Assembly (NCBI GenBank): GCA_020631355.1
Contig: JAHDHL010000025.1
Location: 1-54,723, forward strand
Direction of reading: 5' to 3'
DNA from: Saprospiraceae bacterium
Lineage (GTDB): Bacteria > Bacteroidota > Bacteroidia > Chitinophagales > Saprospiraceae
Length of the DNA stretch: 54,723 nucleotides
Position numbers and translations under genes: made by a program. The notes below the pieces were generated by a model that saw only the letters and a program-made list of their open reading frames with translations, ran no database searches and had not been told where the DNA came from. This document shows, in pieces, positions 17,268-26,893 of the stretch (position 1 is the first letter of the stretch; every line of letters starts with the position of its first letter).

Positions 17268-18923
17268 TTAGACAGAAGAAAAACCGTGGAAATATGCATC
17301 CATGAAGAATCGTTGCATTCTTTGATAGATGCGTTTATCCAAGCTGTTCAATAATGCTCCTATCAATAATAATATCAATCCGGGTACCAATGGCCATTCC
17401 CAAACTCCCTCGCTTATTGCAATCAGTAATAAGAAAAAGGTTCCTGTGCATGACACAACAAATGGTATCATTCCATTCCTACGCTTGGCAATCCTGTAAA
17501 GTAGTATCAGATTCAGTACCAACATGACACAAACCACAGGAAACAGCCAAGGGCTGTAAGGGATACTCTCCATACTGGCTATACCGAAAAAACTCAGATA
17601 AGCCATCCAACAAATGGGACATTTTGGAAAGAAAGCAATTATCAATGGTAAGACTATCGTAGAAACCGAATTGAATAATTGGCGAATCCCATTCCCTACC
17701 CTACTCCATAGACCTACTTGTAGAGATGACTCCTCCTTGTTTTGGGCCATGTGCTCCTGTATCGTACGCACTACCAAGTCCGGCGCTGTCTGACTCCTTA
17801 GGAAAGACTTGACAATCTGTCCTTTCTCATCCAATAAAAAGAGTTCAATCCTGTGGTCATTCACAACCTTACCATTGTAATTGACTCCCAATTGGAATGC
17901 CTGTCTGAGTTCAGGGAATTCATCCGGCACACGGAACATCCTATGATCATCCGAAAATTGGAATTGCCTAGAATTGCCATAGGTTTCCAATGCCTCGGCA
18001 CTATCAAAATCAGCATCATAGGTAATGGCGGCTGTCCTCACGTCAGCTCCCAAACCAGCTTGTTTGATTTCATTCTGGATATCCACCAAATTGAAAATGG
18101 TCCGGGTACATTTCCGAGGGTTCAGACAGCGGGTATAAAAGAAAACCACGACTGAATATTTTCCTTGGAAATAATCCTTCCATTCCAACTGGCGACCACT
18201 TTGATCTTCCAGTTCCAAACCGGGTCTAACCGTTTGGTAACCATCTTTTTCCCATGCTTCCTCACTAGCCATAATGGCATTCACATCACAACAAGACAAA
18301 TCTACCTTGCGAGTATCAGATTCTATCGCATGAATGGTATCCTGCAATCTATCCTTAGTCGACTGGTTCAGGTAATCATTGTAACCATTCTGTAACATTC
18401 GCAATTCGGGCAATGCACTTCCAGCATAAGCGCCCATCCATCGTAAGGTCTCCAATATTTCAAACATCGCAGTCGTAAACTGCTTCAGTGGCCACTTAGG
18501 CCGATAATCCTCGAAAGAAATAGGAGCATCCCTTTTCATGATATTCAGAATCGCTCTCACCAAGTAAACGGAAGTGTATGCCAATGGTTCCTTTGCTCCT
18601 CGGAGTCCCTTGGCAGAAGCCGCCACCAGATAGGGTTCGAACGAATTTTCCAATATTTCCGTAATGTACGGCAAGGAAGCCCTAGGCAAACCCATTGCTT
18701 CAAAAGACGCTATGGCATAGCCCCTCATCCTAACCATTGTCTTGGCAGTACGTCCCTTGTATACAGGATGTCTTTCGGATAATAATCTGATAATATCCTT
18801 GTGCTTGGAATCAGTTCGCAGCCTGTCTATAAATGCTGCGAACTCTAACTCCGATGTCGAATGATTAAGTTGCTTCTCAGATAGGAGTCCTATCTGTTCC
18901 GAACTTTGCATCGTATCTTCCAT
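17268..18923 (-). CDS. SCO1/SenC-like thioredoxin domain fused to a helical N-terminal part and a C-terminal membrane domain
   Basis: This 551-residue protein is in three parts. Residues ~20-205 are all-helical and may be HEAT-like. Residues ~230-395 form a thioredoxin-fold domain of SCO type. It has VVVFFYTRCLNPRKC, with Cys266 and Cys272 (C-x5-C instead of the usual C-x3-C), and the conserved histidine, His357, in NDHRIELFLLDEKG. SCO proteins bind copper through exactly this Cys-Cys-His set. Residues ~415-535 hold four hydrophobic helices, with Cys435 and Cys438 in PKCPICWMAYLSFFG, similar to MerC-type metal-binding membrane domains. It is the last gene of a run with a tyrosinase, so delivery of copper to that enzyme is a sensible inference. 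The SCO domain has no signal peptide before it, so its side of the membrane is unclear. Confidence 0.7.
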   Translation of the reverse strand: MEDTMQSSEQIGLLSEKQLNHSTSELEFAAFIDRLRTDSKHKDIIRLLSERHPVYKGRTAKTMVRMRGYAIASFEAMGLPRASLPYITEILENSFEPYLVAASAKGLRGAKEPLAYTSVYLVRAILNIMKRDAPISFEDYRPKWPLKQFTTAMFEILETLRWMGAYAGSALPELRMLQNGYNDYLNQSTKDRLQDTIHAIESDTRKVDLSCCDVNAIMASEEAWEKDGYQTVRPGLELEDQSGRQLEWKDYFQGKYSVVVFFYTRCLNPRKCTRTIFNLVDIQNEIKQAGLGADVRTAAITYDADFDSAEALETYGNSRQFQFSDDHRMFRVPDEFPELRQAFQLGVNYNGKVVNDHRIELFLLDEKGQIVKSFLRSQTAPDLVVRTIQEHMAQNKEESSLQVGLWSRVGNGIRQLFNSVSTIVLPLIIAFFPKCPICWMAYLSFFGIASMESIPYSPWLFPVVCVMLVLNLILLYRIAKRRNGMIPFVVSCTGTFFLLLIAISEGVWEWPLVPGLILLLIGALLNSLDKRIYQRMQRFFMDAYFHGFSSV

Positions 18924-18931
18924 AGACTCGA

Positions 18932-19765
18932 TTATTCTTCATCATCATCCGAGGAAAAGATATCATTGAGGAACCCCTTGGCTTCATCCGCCACATCATC
19001 TATGACATCCAAGATTTTCCCTTTGGTTTCTTCAGCAAAATCGTGGTGTTCACCTCCTTTCAACTCATTGACTTCTCTTGCTATGAAAGGAATGATATCC
19101 GCATTCGGTCCGTTTTCATTCAGTACGATATCCACTGTTTCCAATAAAGCCTGCGGATTGATATCCTTGATGATTTCCGGCACAAGTGCCCTGGCTTCCA
19201 TTGAGATATTATTATCGAGCAGGATATTAATCAGTGGTTCCAATGATTCCTCATCCCCATCGAAATGCCTGAGTGCCTGTATCAGACTTTCCTCGTTCGG
19301 AGGATTCATAATAATATCCCTTACCAAACCCTGTTCTAGGGCTTTTTCGTCCAAACCCAACATGGCTATCGCAGAATGAAAAGGTACAAGACTATCATCA
19401 CCATTTCTAATGACACCCATTAGTCTCTCCTGTGCAACCTCATCTTTCATTACAGAAAGAATCTCAAATACCTTATGTCGCAATTCAGGGGATTCATCCT
19501 CCATCAAACCCCTCAATGCATTGACATACTCGGGCATTTTCGCATGCAATAAAGGAGAAAATATACTTACGGTATCCAACATTTGTAAGATGCTATACTT
19601 CTCCTCTGGTGACACTTCAGGGTGGTGCAGCATTTCAAACATCTGATTCATCTCCTCCTCATCGCCTCCTAGACGTTCAAGTCTTTCGACATGGGGATGT
19701 ACTTCCTGACTGCTATTCTCAACCTCTTTCTTGAGGCTTTCTAAATATTCATTGATATGTTCCAT
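18932..19765 (-). CDS. HEAT-like repeat protein in the tyrosinase operon
   Basis: This 277-residue soluble, acidic protein is made of helical pairs of ~35 residues. Examples are PEYVNALRGLMEDESPELRHKVFEILSVMKD and SLEPLINILLDNNISMEARALVPEII, which have the alternating pattern of HEAT/armadillo repeats. The C terminus is a charged tail ending in SSDDDEE. There is no signal peptide or membrane helix. It starts 97 bases after the tyrosinase stop and ends 8 bases before the SCO-like gene, so the three are probably co-transcribed. A scaffold role between the copper enzyme and the membrane SCO-like protein is possible but unproven. Confidence 0.7.
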   Translation of the reverse strand: MEHINEYLESLKKEVENSSQEVHPHVERLERLGGDEEEMNQMFEMLHHPEVSPEEKYSILQMLDTVSIFSPLLHAKMPEYVNALRGLMEDESPELRHKVFEILSVMKDEVAQERLMGVIRNGDDSLVPFHSAIAMLGLDEKALEQGLVRDIIMNPPNEESLIQALRHFDGDEESLEPLINILLDNNISMEARALVPEIIKDINPQALLETVDIVLNENGPNADIIPFIAREVNELKGGEHHDFAEETKGKILDVIDDVADEAKGFLNDIFSSDDDEE

Positions 19766-19864
19766 AATTATATAATTAAATGGTCTGTCCCATACTGATT
19801 AAGATAAGGAATGGTATCCAACATATTGATTCCCAATCAGTACAGAGACCCTATTGAAGTATGA

Positions 19865-21217
19865 TTAAGCTGTAATATTTTTCTTGTGGGTGTAATCGAA
19901 CGGGACATCATCATAACAGAAACCCAGATAGTTACTACGATCATGATAAGCATAAATGTCAATGGTATCCTTGATGGTCGGTACATTGCCAGTAAAATTC
20001 TTACCTGTGAGTGTTTTGGTGAAGTTATTACTCCTTGTTCCTGGAGCATCCAATTGACCATTGGCTGTCTTACCCCCACTCCAAGGCCATTGTTGGGCAT
20101 TCACCAATTTCCATGCATTGGATGTATCCTCTGATGTTTGGTAAGGATAGGTATTCTTATCATCGAACTTATCCCTTTTGTACATGAACTGCCACATGGC
20201 CCAAAGCCGATCCACATTACAATGCAAAAGGAAGAATAACGGATCTCTTGGAGCAGTTGAAATGCTACTAATCGAACCACTGAAACTCCCATGGGCCCAT
20301 CCATGTGGATTACCCTCCATCTTAGAGAACTGACTTTGATGGGTTCCCATAATTCCTGTGGCACCACCCAAGGCTAGGGTTTGTGCTTGGGTTCGAAGAT
20401 GCGGAGGAGCATCTGTCAATGTATTAAAACTGGATGACCTTGAAATATTGCTCACCGAACCAATCTTCCATTTACTCAGATTGTTTGATGGATTGAAGGC
20501 TACATTGGATGAAGTCGTACTGGTTTCACCCATGAAGTCCTTAGAAAATACGTTTGGAGCCACCTGATCGAATCGCCAGTACGGTAAGGTCACCGCAGGG
20601 TTCACATTCTGCAATTGCCTTTCCAAATCCAACAGATACAATCTGTGCCATGGAAGAAATTGGGTATCACCATGCTCATTGGCACTGGCATCAGATTGGT
20701 GAATGGGTACGAAATCCGTGGAATAGATGCCTTTTCCAGCACCCGGGGCTGTTGAATTATTACCAACCTTAATGCCATTCACAGTGGCAAGGGCGTTGAT
20801 AAAATCTCGCTTGGCCTTGGCACTGAGCTCATTGGCATTCCTACGCACCCTGACCATGACAGCTACCTTAGCTTTCCAACCATGGCTCATATTCATTACC
20901 ACAAAGACATCCATTCCATCGGGACTCGCACCATTGTGGGGTTTACCTGGCTGGAACTTTCCCGCTACGAAAAATTCCTTGGTTTCTCCCGGATTGACAG
21001 TAATGGTCATTGTCGGTGATGGGTCGACACCGTACTCCTCCATGAAATCCAATTGGGTAATGGAATTTCCGACTTGCTCGTAGGATATATCCACATTTAC
21101 TGGCTGGTCACCTGTATTTTCCAAAGACATTGGAGCAGGAACCCAAGAGATATACGCAGCTTTCAGATTTGCTGAGCTTTCCCCAAAAATTCTCACATTG
21201 AAATTAAATTCAGACAT
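19865..21217 (-). CDS. Tyrosinase-family type-3 copper oxidase
   Basis: This 450-residue protein has its tyrosinase central domain at ~135-390. The CuA ligands are His173 (FVPIHQSD), His182 (NEHGDTQF) and His191 (LPWHRLYLLDLE). The CuB ligands are His305 and His309 (NPHGWAHG) and His332 (FFLLHCNVDRLW), which is the complete set for a binuclear type-3 site. The family oxidises mono- or diphenols to quinones with O2. Residues 1-125 are an extra beta-sandwich domain with no known name. No signal peptide is visible, so it may be cytoplasmic or leave with help. It heads an operon with a HEAT protein and an SCO-like copper protein. The product could be a melanin-like pigment or cross-links; substrate is unknown. 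Confidence 0.88.
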   Translation of the reverse strand: MSEFNFNVRIFGESSANLKAAYISWVPAPMSLENTGDQPVNVDISYEQVGNSITQLDFMEEYGVDPSPTMTITVNPGETKEFFVAGKFQPGKPHNGASPDGMDVFVVMNMSHGWKAKVAVMVRVRRNANELSAKAKRDFINALATVNGIKVGNNSTAPGAGKGIYSTDFVPIHQSDASANEHGDTQFLPWHRLYLLDLERQLQNVNPAVTLPYWRFDQVAPNVFSKDFMGETSTTSSNVAFNPSNNLSKWKIGSVSNISRSSSFNTLTDAPPHLRTQAQTLALGGATGIMGTHQSQFSKMEGNPHGWAHGSFSGSISSISTAPRDPLFFLLHCNVDRLWAMWQFMYKRDKFDDKNTYPYQTSEDTSNAWKLVNAQQWPWSGGKTANGQLDAPGTRSNNFTKTLTGKNFTGNVPTIKDTIDIYAYHDRSNYLGFCYDDVPFDYTHKKNITA

Positions 21218-21674
21218 AAATAATCATAGTTTTATTCAAAAGATATAGGAGTATTCCCGCTTGAGGAATATCCTGGGATGATTCAAAATAAAGTTTTATA
21301 ATTCTGGCAAAATGATATACCCCACCTGTAATTCATCACGATTACGGTGTCCGATACCATCATTTATTCGTAAAATTCAGAACCAGTATAAACGTCATAA
21401 GATGATTATCATTCTTCATTCAGAAAAATGATATTATGAATCCATAATTAGTACTGGTAATACAAGACAATTATGTCTGTATAGAAGTGTTGGAGTGAAA
21501 TTGAATCCTAATAAATAGGTAAAATAGTATGTATAAAATAAAAAGTAGTTGAACAATAATACAATCCAAAAATGACATAAATTGTCACTTTATTATCGAA
21601 TGTGTCCTCCCGTTTTAGGAATTAATCCTGTTGCATTAAAAAATACCTAAAAATAAATCCATATCATTACAATT
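21218..21674. other. AT-rich divergent intergenic region
   Basis: This region lies between the minus-strand tyrosinase operon and a plus-strand small gene, so it must hold promoters for both directions. No coding sequence is supported. An odd-centred inverted repeat, ATGATTATCAT (21402-21412), slightly resembles a Fur-type half-site pair, but is too short to call. Confidence 0.4.
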
Positions 21675-21947
21675 ATGATGAAAAATATTTACGACCAAAT
21701 ATATTGGGACGCGGAAGCCCTAAAGTCCTACACCGACCTTACAGGAAATCGTTTTGACATTGAACGTGCACAACTATTGTTATGGAAAATGAATCCTATC
21801 CTAAAGAATCATCCTAATCATCCGGCCAAACAATTATATGATAAAATGGATGAGCTGCTTGAACGAGCCCACTGCTTTGATAAGATTCTATTCTCAGAAC
21901 ATGTGGATGCCCTTTATTCCCAAGCAGAAAAGGAAAAACGAAAGTAA
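21675..21947 (+). CDS. Small unknown protein (90 aa)
   Basis: This is a 90-residue soluble, helical, charged protein (YWDAEALKSYTDLTGNRFDIERAQLLLWKMNP, ending QAEKEKRK). I recognise no family. It precedes the paralogous module cluster on the same strand by 98 bases and may be a separate transcript. A double-methionine start, base composition like its neighbours and a clean stop make it a likely gene. No function can be offered. Confidence 0.5.
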   Translation: MMKNIYDQIYWDAEALKSYTDLTGNRFDIERAQLLLWKMNPILKNHPNHPAKQLYDKMDELLERAHCFDKILFSEHVDALYSQAEKEKRK

Positions 21948-22045
21948 CATAAATATGAACGCCTCATAGTGAGCCAAAAATGAGCCACATCTCCCACCTA
22001 TTTTAGCTAACTTACATTTAAGTATATAATTAAATTCAATATAAG

Positions 22046-24178
22046 GTGGCAAGGGATTATACCAAGTATAATGTAGATGGTTTGGGTGAAAATCTAAATA
22101 AAAGAAAGGTAGTCTTCAGTATTGTAAAGGATTGGGCGACCAAAAATAAACCAAGCCTAGAAGACATCAAGACAACATTTCCAGATTCCATACAGGGCTC
22201 AAAAGGATTTATCAGAAAGAAATCTGAAGTAAAAGATCCGAATCGTTTCAATATAAAGGAACCTTTGAGTATCAAGAATGGTACAAAGGTGGTGGTCTCC
22301 AACCAATGGGGCAGCAAAAACATGACTTCATTCCTAGAAGTCGCTGAAAAATTAGGATACAAAGTAACTGCCATCCCAAATGACAATCAGGGAACAGTCG
22401 CTAATGCCAAGACCGATAGTACCCTATCCGCTGAACAAATTACAACTTTCACAAAACAAGAAACGGAACTCAATGATGATTATGATGATAATCTTTGGGA
22501 TGCCCTTTCCTTATACGATGATGTACTTGAAGCAGGTGATATTGCTTGGGCTGACCGAATACTGCAAAAGATAGAAGATGCTGCGAATAGTTTCTATAAT
22601 CTGGATTCGGTTTGTGAAAAAATCGCCGAAAGAAAGGACAAGGAACGCTTGATGATCATTGCAAAAAAAGCAGAGGGATTGGCTGAAGATACTGCTGATT
22701 TCACATCCCTTGCCAACATCACCGCTCCATTTGATAAGGAATATGCAATTAGTCTATATCAAAAAGCAGAGGAACTGGCAGTAGGGTTCAACGATTTGAA
22801 CAACTTAGGAGATGCCCTCGCAGATGATGATTACCTAGGTGATAAGGAAAATGCCCTACGCGTTCAGCGCAAAGCCATGTTATTGATTGATGGGAAATGG
22901 AATAAACAAGGTTTTATCCGAAGTCTGGAAGATTTGGGCGAAATCGGAGCTGAATTATTAGCTGATTACATGGATATGGAAGACAAATCCGTTCCCAAAA
23001 TGGCAATACCAGAAAATCTTTTTGCCAGTTATCATTTTCCTTGGGGTAGGTTCGTTTCGCTTCGAATGGATAATGCACCTGATTGTAATACCGTTGGATT
23101 CCATATCCTTCTAGATATGAAGGAACGGAAAATCTTAGGCAAATCCAATGAGGATGACAAATTGAGACGATGGTTTGATGAATGGGAAGTTCGGCTTTTT
23201 GATGATTTTGTAAAGTTGAAATCCTATGACGGTGTACTCACTATTTCTGGTGGATTTTCAAAACATACCGAAGATTGGCAAATCAGTTGTCATACCGGTT
23301 TCGAAGAACTTTTAGAGGGTGAATTACCAAAGGATGCTTCAGGTGAAGAATTGTATAAAGCAGTTGGCCAAGAAAAAGAAGTGTATCAATTATACCAATA
23401 CCTTCTGGATAATGCTGATGAATCAGGTATCAAAGTAAGCTTGAGTGAGGAAGATATTGCTGCACTAACCGAAACAGACCAAGGTTTCAAATTTTATGAA
23501 ATTTTACAAGAAGCATTAAATAAAGATCAATTAGATGCCTTAGACTTCGAGCCACTTCTGATTGAAATGGCCAAGGAAAATACGCTTAAGGGAAAAGCCT
23601 ATAATCTAGACCTTGCAACTATTGCAGGTTGGGTCAATCAACATTTTGGCAACCTATCCTATCGTGCCTATTACAAGGAAGAAGGCATTACCAAAACTAA
23701 TTTGGAATATGCAGTAATCTGGGGTGAACTCGTTACCGCCTTAGCTGAACGTGCTGAATCAGCTGAAGATCATATCAATTTGGCATCCTGTATACAAATG
23801 CAATTTACAGCATTTGAAGACCGGGTAGAATGTGAGCAATTCGCTAATGAAAACTACTATTCTGCTATAGAAACATTGGATGATGTACAACGCTTGGTTG
23901 ATTTAGTCGGTGGGCATCTGAATGAAGAATATTACGAAAATGAAGAATTGACAACCAAAGCAGGGGAAAGGGCATTGGAATTGGCGAAAACATTCCAGGA
24001 TTACGCCTACATCTGTTATGATGACAATGAGCGTTGCAATTTCACTGAATCAGACATTTATAAAACTGCTGCAGCTAAGGCAGTAGAATTAAAAGACCAA
24101 GCTGATGAAGATGAAATGGAGCGTTTCAAACGAATGCTAGAGGAATGGGAAGATGAGGATATTCTTGGGAAATTATAA
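22046..24178 (+). CDS. Module-cluster protein A: shared N-terminal module, TPR-like repeats, middle domain and C-terminal domain
   Basis: This 710-residue soluble, acidic protein starts at a GTG, fixed by alignment with its three paralogues. Residues 1-110 are the shared module (ARDYTKY, ENLNKRKVVFSIVKDW, FPDSIQGSKGF, LSIKNGTKVVVSNQWG, EKLGYKV). It looks like a compact alpha/beta or winged-helix unit. Residues ~145-300 hold TPR/Sel1-like repeats (IAWADRILQKIEDAA, YAISLYQKAEELA). Residues ~318-453 form a domain shared only with protein B (PWGRFVSLRMDNAPDCN, RRWFDEWEVRLFDD, SYDG). Residues ~515-705 form a domain shared only with protein C (IWGELVTALAERA, GERALELAKTFQDYAYICYDDNE). No catalytic motif, signal peptide or membrane helix is seen. 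The family is unknown to me. Confidence 0.75.
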   Translation: MARDYTKYNVDGLGENLNKRKVVFSIVKDWATKNKPSLEDIKTTFPDSIQGSKGFIRKKSEVKDPNRFNIKEPLSIKNGTKVVVSNQWGSKNMTSFLEVAEKLGYKVTAIPNDNQGTVANAKTDSTLSAEQITTFTKQETELNDDYDDNLWDALSLYDDVLEAGDIAWADRILQKIEDAANSFYNLDSVCEKIAERKDKERLMIIAKKAEGLAEDTADFTSLANITAPFDKEYAISLYQKAEELAVGFNDLNNLGDALADDDYLGDKENALRVQRKAMLLIDGKWNKQGFIRSLEDLGEIGAELLADYMDMEDKSVPKMAIPENLFASYHFPWGRFVSLRMDNAPDCNTVGFHILLDMKERKILGKSNEDDKLRRWFDEWEVRLFDDFVKLKSYDGVLTISGGFSKHTEDWQISCHTGFEELLEGELPKDASGEELYKAVGQEKEVYQLYQYLLDNADESGIKVSLSEEDIAALTETDQGFKFYEILQEALNKDQLDALDFEPLLIEMAKENTLKGKAYNLDLATIAGWVNQHFGNLSYRAYYKEEGITKTNLEYAVIWGELVTALAERAESAEDHINLASCIQMQFTAFEDRVECEQFANENYYSAIETLDDVQRLVDLVGGHLNEEYYENEELTTKAGERALELAKTFQDYAYICYDDNERCNFTESDIYKTAAAKAVELKDQADEDEMERFKRMLEEWEDEDILGKL

Positions 24179-24247
24179 TACAAAATAAATCATAACTGCC
24201 CTTGGGGTTTAAAAATCCAGTAGTGCTTTTCAATAAAACAATTAGCA

Positions 24248-25198
24248 ATGAGTATTAAAATGATCATCATGGACATCTATGAATTAGATGATAGCGGAGC
24301 TGCTGATAAAGTAGAACGCATAGAAGGCTATTATAATGGAAAGTCATTTGAATTGGATAGAATATTTTCTGATTATGATGAGAAAGAAGAAACTTATGGA
24401 CTCATCGAAGTGGAATGGTACGAAGGCGATGTATCCGCCACAGGGCAATACCAAGACGGAGGTATCCTTGAAGGAAGGAATAAAGACGGTTTTTTTGAAG
24501 GAGAATGGAAGAATAAGGGCATGGAGGGTCTCATCCAATTAACAATAGCTGATGATAAATTGACAGGTAATTGGAAAAAGGACTCAAACCTGACCGATGA
24601 TTTCATCGAAACCTATATTGAGACGTATAATGATCGACTACCCAACCTAAGAAAACACATAGCGAAAAAAGCCAAACAAAACTTCGGAGAATTGGGAACT
24701 GTTTGGTCCATGAAAAATGGATACAGCGGCTACCTTGTTAAAGACCCCGAAGATTGGGCCCAACTAAAAGGTCCTGTCGGGCTCGCCATTCGCCTATGTG
24801 GATGTGAATCCTTTGATCAGGTACTAGAAACAGAAGCTCAAAAAGAGTTCGGACAACATTTTTCTAATATCTTCTTTTTTACGCTCAAAGAAATCGAAGA
24901 ATTGCCAGCTCAATATAGAGAGCATCTAAAAGCCATGTTATTCACTACCATCGATCCGGTATATCACGTCGAGGAATGGAATCTGGATAAAGCTGATGGA
25001 ATTCTTACTCAGGCTATTGGAGCGTTACTGAGATATGAATTTGGTCTGGATTTCAACGCATATATTACTGAAAATCAAGTTTCCGTAAGCTACGATGGCC
25101 AAGAGTTGGCTTTATTTGGTGTTGCTGGAGTCAGTGATATAGAATATCCCGTTGATTATAGCCAAATGGAAGCCGATTTATTGGCTTTAATCCTGTAA
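24248..25198 (+). CDS. Unknown protein between module proteins A and B, with a MORN-like N-terminal part
   Basis: In this 316-residue soluble protein, residues ~55-115 have a repeating G-x-x-x-G-x-W pattern (GQYQDGGILEGR, GFFEGEWKNKGMEGL, KLTGNWKKDSN), which resembles MORN or WG-type strands. Residues ~120-316 are mixed alpha/beta with no recognised motif. Its extreme end (PVDYSQMEADLLALIL) resembles the end of module protein D (SIDYNRMAEDVMAQFG), hinting at a common C-terminal domain. It lacks the shared N-terminal module. It is spaced 69 bases from A and 72 from B, all on one strand. Function unknown. Confidence 0.65.
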   Translation: MSIKMIIMDIYELDDSGAADKVERIEGYYNGKSFELDRIFSDYDEKEETYGLIEVEWYEGDVSATGQYQDGGILEGRNKDGFFEGEWKNKGMEGLIQLTIADDKLTGNWKKDSNLTDDFIETYIETYNDRLPNLRKHIAKKAKQNFGELGTVWSMKNGYSGYLVKDPEDWAQLKGPVGLAIRLCGCESFDQVLETEAQKEFGQHFSNIFFFTLKEIEELPAQYREHLKAMLFTTIDPVYHVEEWNLDKADGILTQAIGALLRYEFGLDFNAYITENQVSVSYDGQELALFGVAGVSDIEYPVDYSQMEADLLALIL

Positions 25199-25270
25199 AC
25201 TGATTAAAATATTTTAAACAAAAACTAGGCTAGATTGAATCGTAGTTTAGTCTTATGGATAATAGTTATT

Positions 25271-26839
25271 ATGGCAAGAGATTACACCAAATACACTGTA
25301 GAAAACCTAGGAGAAAATCTCAATAAAAGACAATTGGTCTTTACTATCGTAAAAGATTGGGCTACTAGGAACAAACCATCCTTGGAGGAAATACAAGCGA
25401 CTTTTCCTCAGGAAGTACAAGGCTCTAAAGGCTTCATATTGAAAAAATCCGAGGTAAAGGATGCCAAGCGTTTTAATATGAAAGAACCTTTGAGTATCAA
25501 GAATGGAACGAAGGTCGTTGTATCCAACCAATGGGGAACAAAGAACATCACTTCATTTTTGGAACTAGCCCAAAAACTAGGTTATAGTGTCACTCCTGTT
25601 GGTACTCAAAGTAATGCAACAGAAGACATCGCACCTGCCAGCCATTTGACAGCAGAGCAAATTGAGGAATTCAGAGCACAAGAAGCAGAAATCAATGGTG
25701 ATTATAACGAAAATTTATGGGAAGCCTCTAGCCTTTATGATGATTTAATAGAGGCTAAGGATATGGCTTGGGCTGACCATATACTTCAAAAAATGGAAGA
25801 TGCTGCCAAAGATTTTTCAGATTTAGAAACCGTTTTTGAAAAGCTAAAAGAACGCGATGGGACGGAGCGATTCCTAGCAGTTGTCAAAAAAGCAGAAGAA
25901 AAAGCAGAGGCTACAAGAGAATATATCCAACTAGCAGAAGAAGTGATAGAAATCGATAAAGACTGGGCAGTGCGACTTTATCAAAAAGCAGAAAAAGTAG
26001 CAGAGGATTATTCCGATTTGACTACAGTAGCCGGAGCAGTATTAGAATCTGAAATTGATGAAGATTGGGCCATTAAAATCTATAAGAAGGCAGAGACGCT
26101 TGCCGAGGATTCTTTCGACCATAGAGATTTGGCAGAAATCATCTATTCCATTGATAAGGAATGGGCTGCGAGTCTCATAAAAAAATCAGAGGAAAAAGCG
26201 GAAGCGTTCAATGATTTCATGAATCTAGGAGATACTTATGGAAATAGTGAATTTTTCAATGACAAAGCCCAAGCGAAATCTATGTTCGAAAAGGCATTTC
26301 CATTAATAGATAATAAATGGGCAAAAAATAACCTATTGAATTCAGCTAAGGAAATTCTAGGGGATAATGATGCATTCACTAAAAAAATGATCGAATTCAT
26401 AGAGAATGACATTCCCAAAATGAAATTGCCCAAACAGTATTTCCCGGATTATAATCCGGCTTGGGGTAAGATGATTACACTGAATCTGGCCAATGGCCCA
26501 TCTTGTCATAAGATAGATTATTTCAATATTCGATTAAATATGGAGACCAACGAAGTCATTGGTCATCCGGATTGTGACAATCCCTTATCCCGTTGGTTCG
26601 ATTCATGGGAAGTAGCTATTTACGATGGTTATGCAGCCCATCGCTCCTATGATGGGGAAGTAAGAATTTGGGGAGAAGATGATAAAAATGAATGGTGTGT
26701 TTACTGTCATGGCGGATTTGAGGATATTGAAGAAGGGGAACTTCCAGATGGCGTCACAGGTGAAGATATCTGGAATACCTTAGGGAATGGAAAAGCCATT
26801 TATGAATTGTATTATCATATTAAAACCTACGGAGCGTAA
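25271..26839 (+). CDS. Module-cluster protein B: shared N-terminal module, TPR-like repeats and middle domain
   Basis: An upstream in-frame ATG exists at 25235, but the paralogues begin M-A-R-D-Y-T-K-Y, so I place the start at 25271 (522 residues). Residues 1-105 are the shared module, strongly alike to A and D (ENLNKRQLVFTIVKDWATRNKPSLEEIQ is shared almost in full with D). Residues ~150-355 are a clear solenoid of ~33-residue repeats of the form D-x-x-W-A-x-x-x-x-x-K-A-E-x-x-A-E (DWAVRLYQKAEKVAED, DWAIKIYKKAETLAED, EWAASLIKKSEEKAEA). Residues ~385-522 are the middle domain of A (PAWGKMITLNLANGPSC, SRWFDSWEVAIYDGY, HRSYDG). It lacks A's C-terminal domain. No catalytic residues are recognised. 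Confidence 0.75.
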   Translation: MARDYTKYTVENLGENLNKRQLVFTIVKDWATRNKPSLEEIQATFPQEVQGSKGFILKKSEVKDAKRFNMKEPLSIKNGTKVVVSNQWGTKNITSFLELAQKLGYSVTPVGTQSNATEDIAPASHLTAEQIEEFRAQEAEINGDYNENLWEASSLYDDLIEAKDMAWADHILQKMEDAAKDFSDLETVFEKLKERDGTERFLAVVKKAEEKAEATREYIQLAEEVIEIDKDWAVRLYQKAEKVAEDYSDLTTVAGAVLESEIDEDWAIKIYKKAETLAEDSFDHRDLAEIIYSIDKEWAASLIKKSEEKAEAFNDFMNLGDTYGNSEFFNDKAQAKSMFEKAFPLIDNKWAKNNLLNSAKEILGDNDAFTKKMIEFIENDIPKMKLPKQYFPDYNPAWGKMITLNLANGPSCHKIDYFNIRLNMETNEVIGHPDCDNPLSRWFDSWEVAIYDGYAAHRSYDGEVRIWGEDDKNEWCVYCHGGFEDIEEGELPDGVTGEDIWNTLGNGKAIYELYYHIKTYGA

Positions 26840-26893
26840 ATTCTAATTATACAAGAAGCAACAATAATTCATTCATCCAAAAGTGAAACAAAA

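Noticed and set aside
18906-19379. 157-residue plus-strand open frame
   Set aside because: It is serine-rich and low in complexity, and lies antisense to the HEAT-repeat gene, a typical shadow of an acidic coding sequence.
21400-21415. Fur-box-like sequence upstream of the tyrosinase operon
   Set aside because: Only an 11-base symmetric core is present and matches to the full Fur consensus are few in an AT-rich region.
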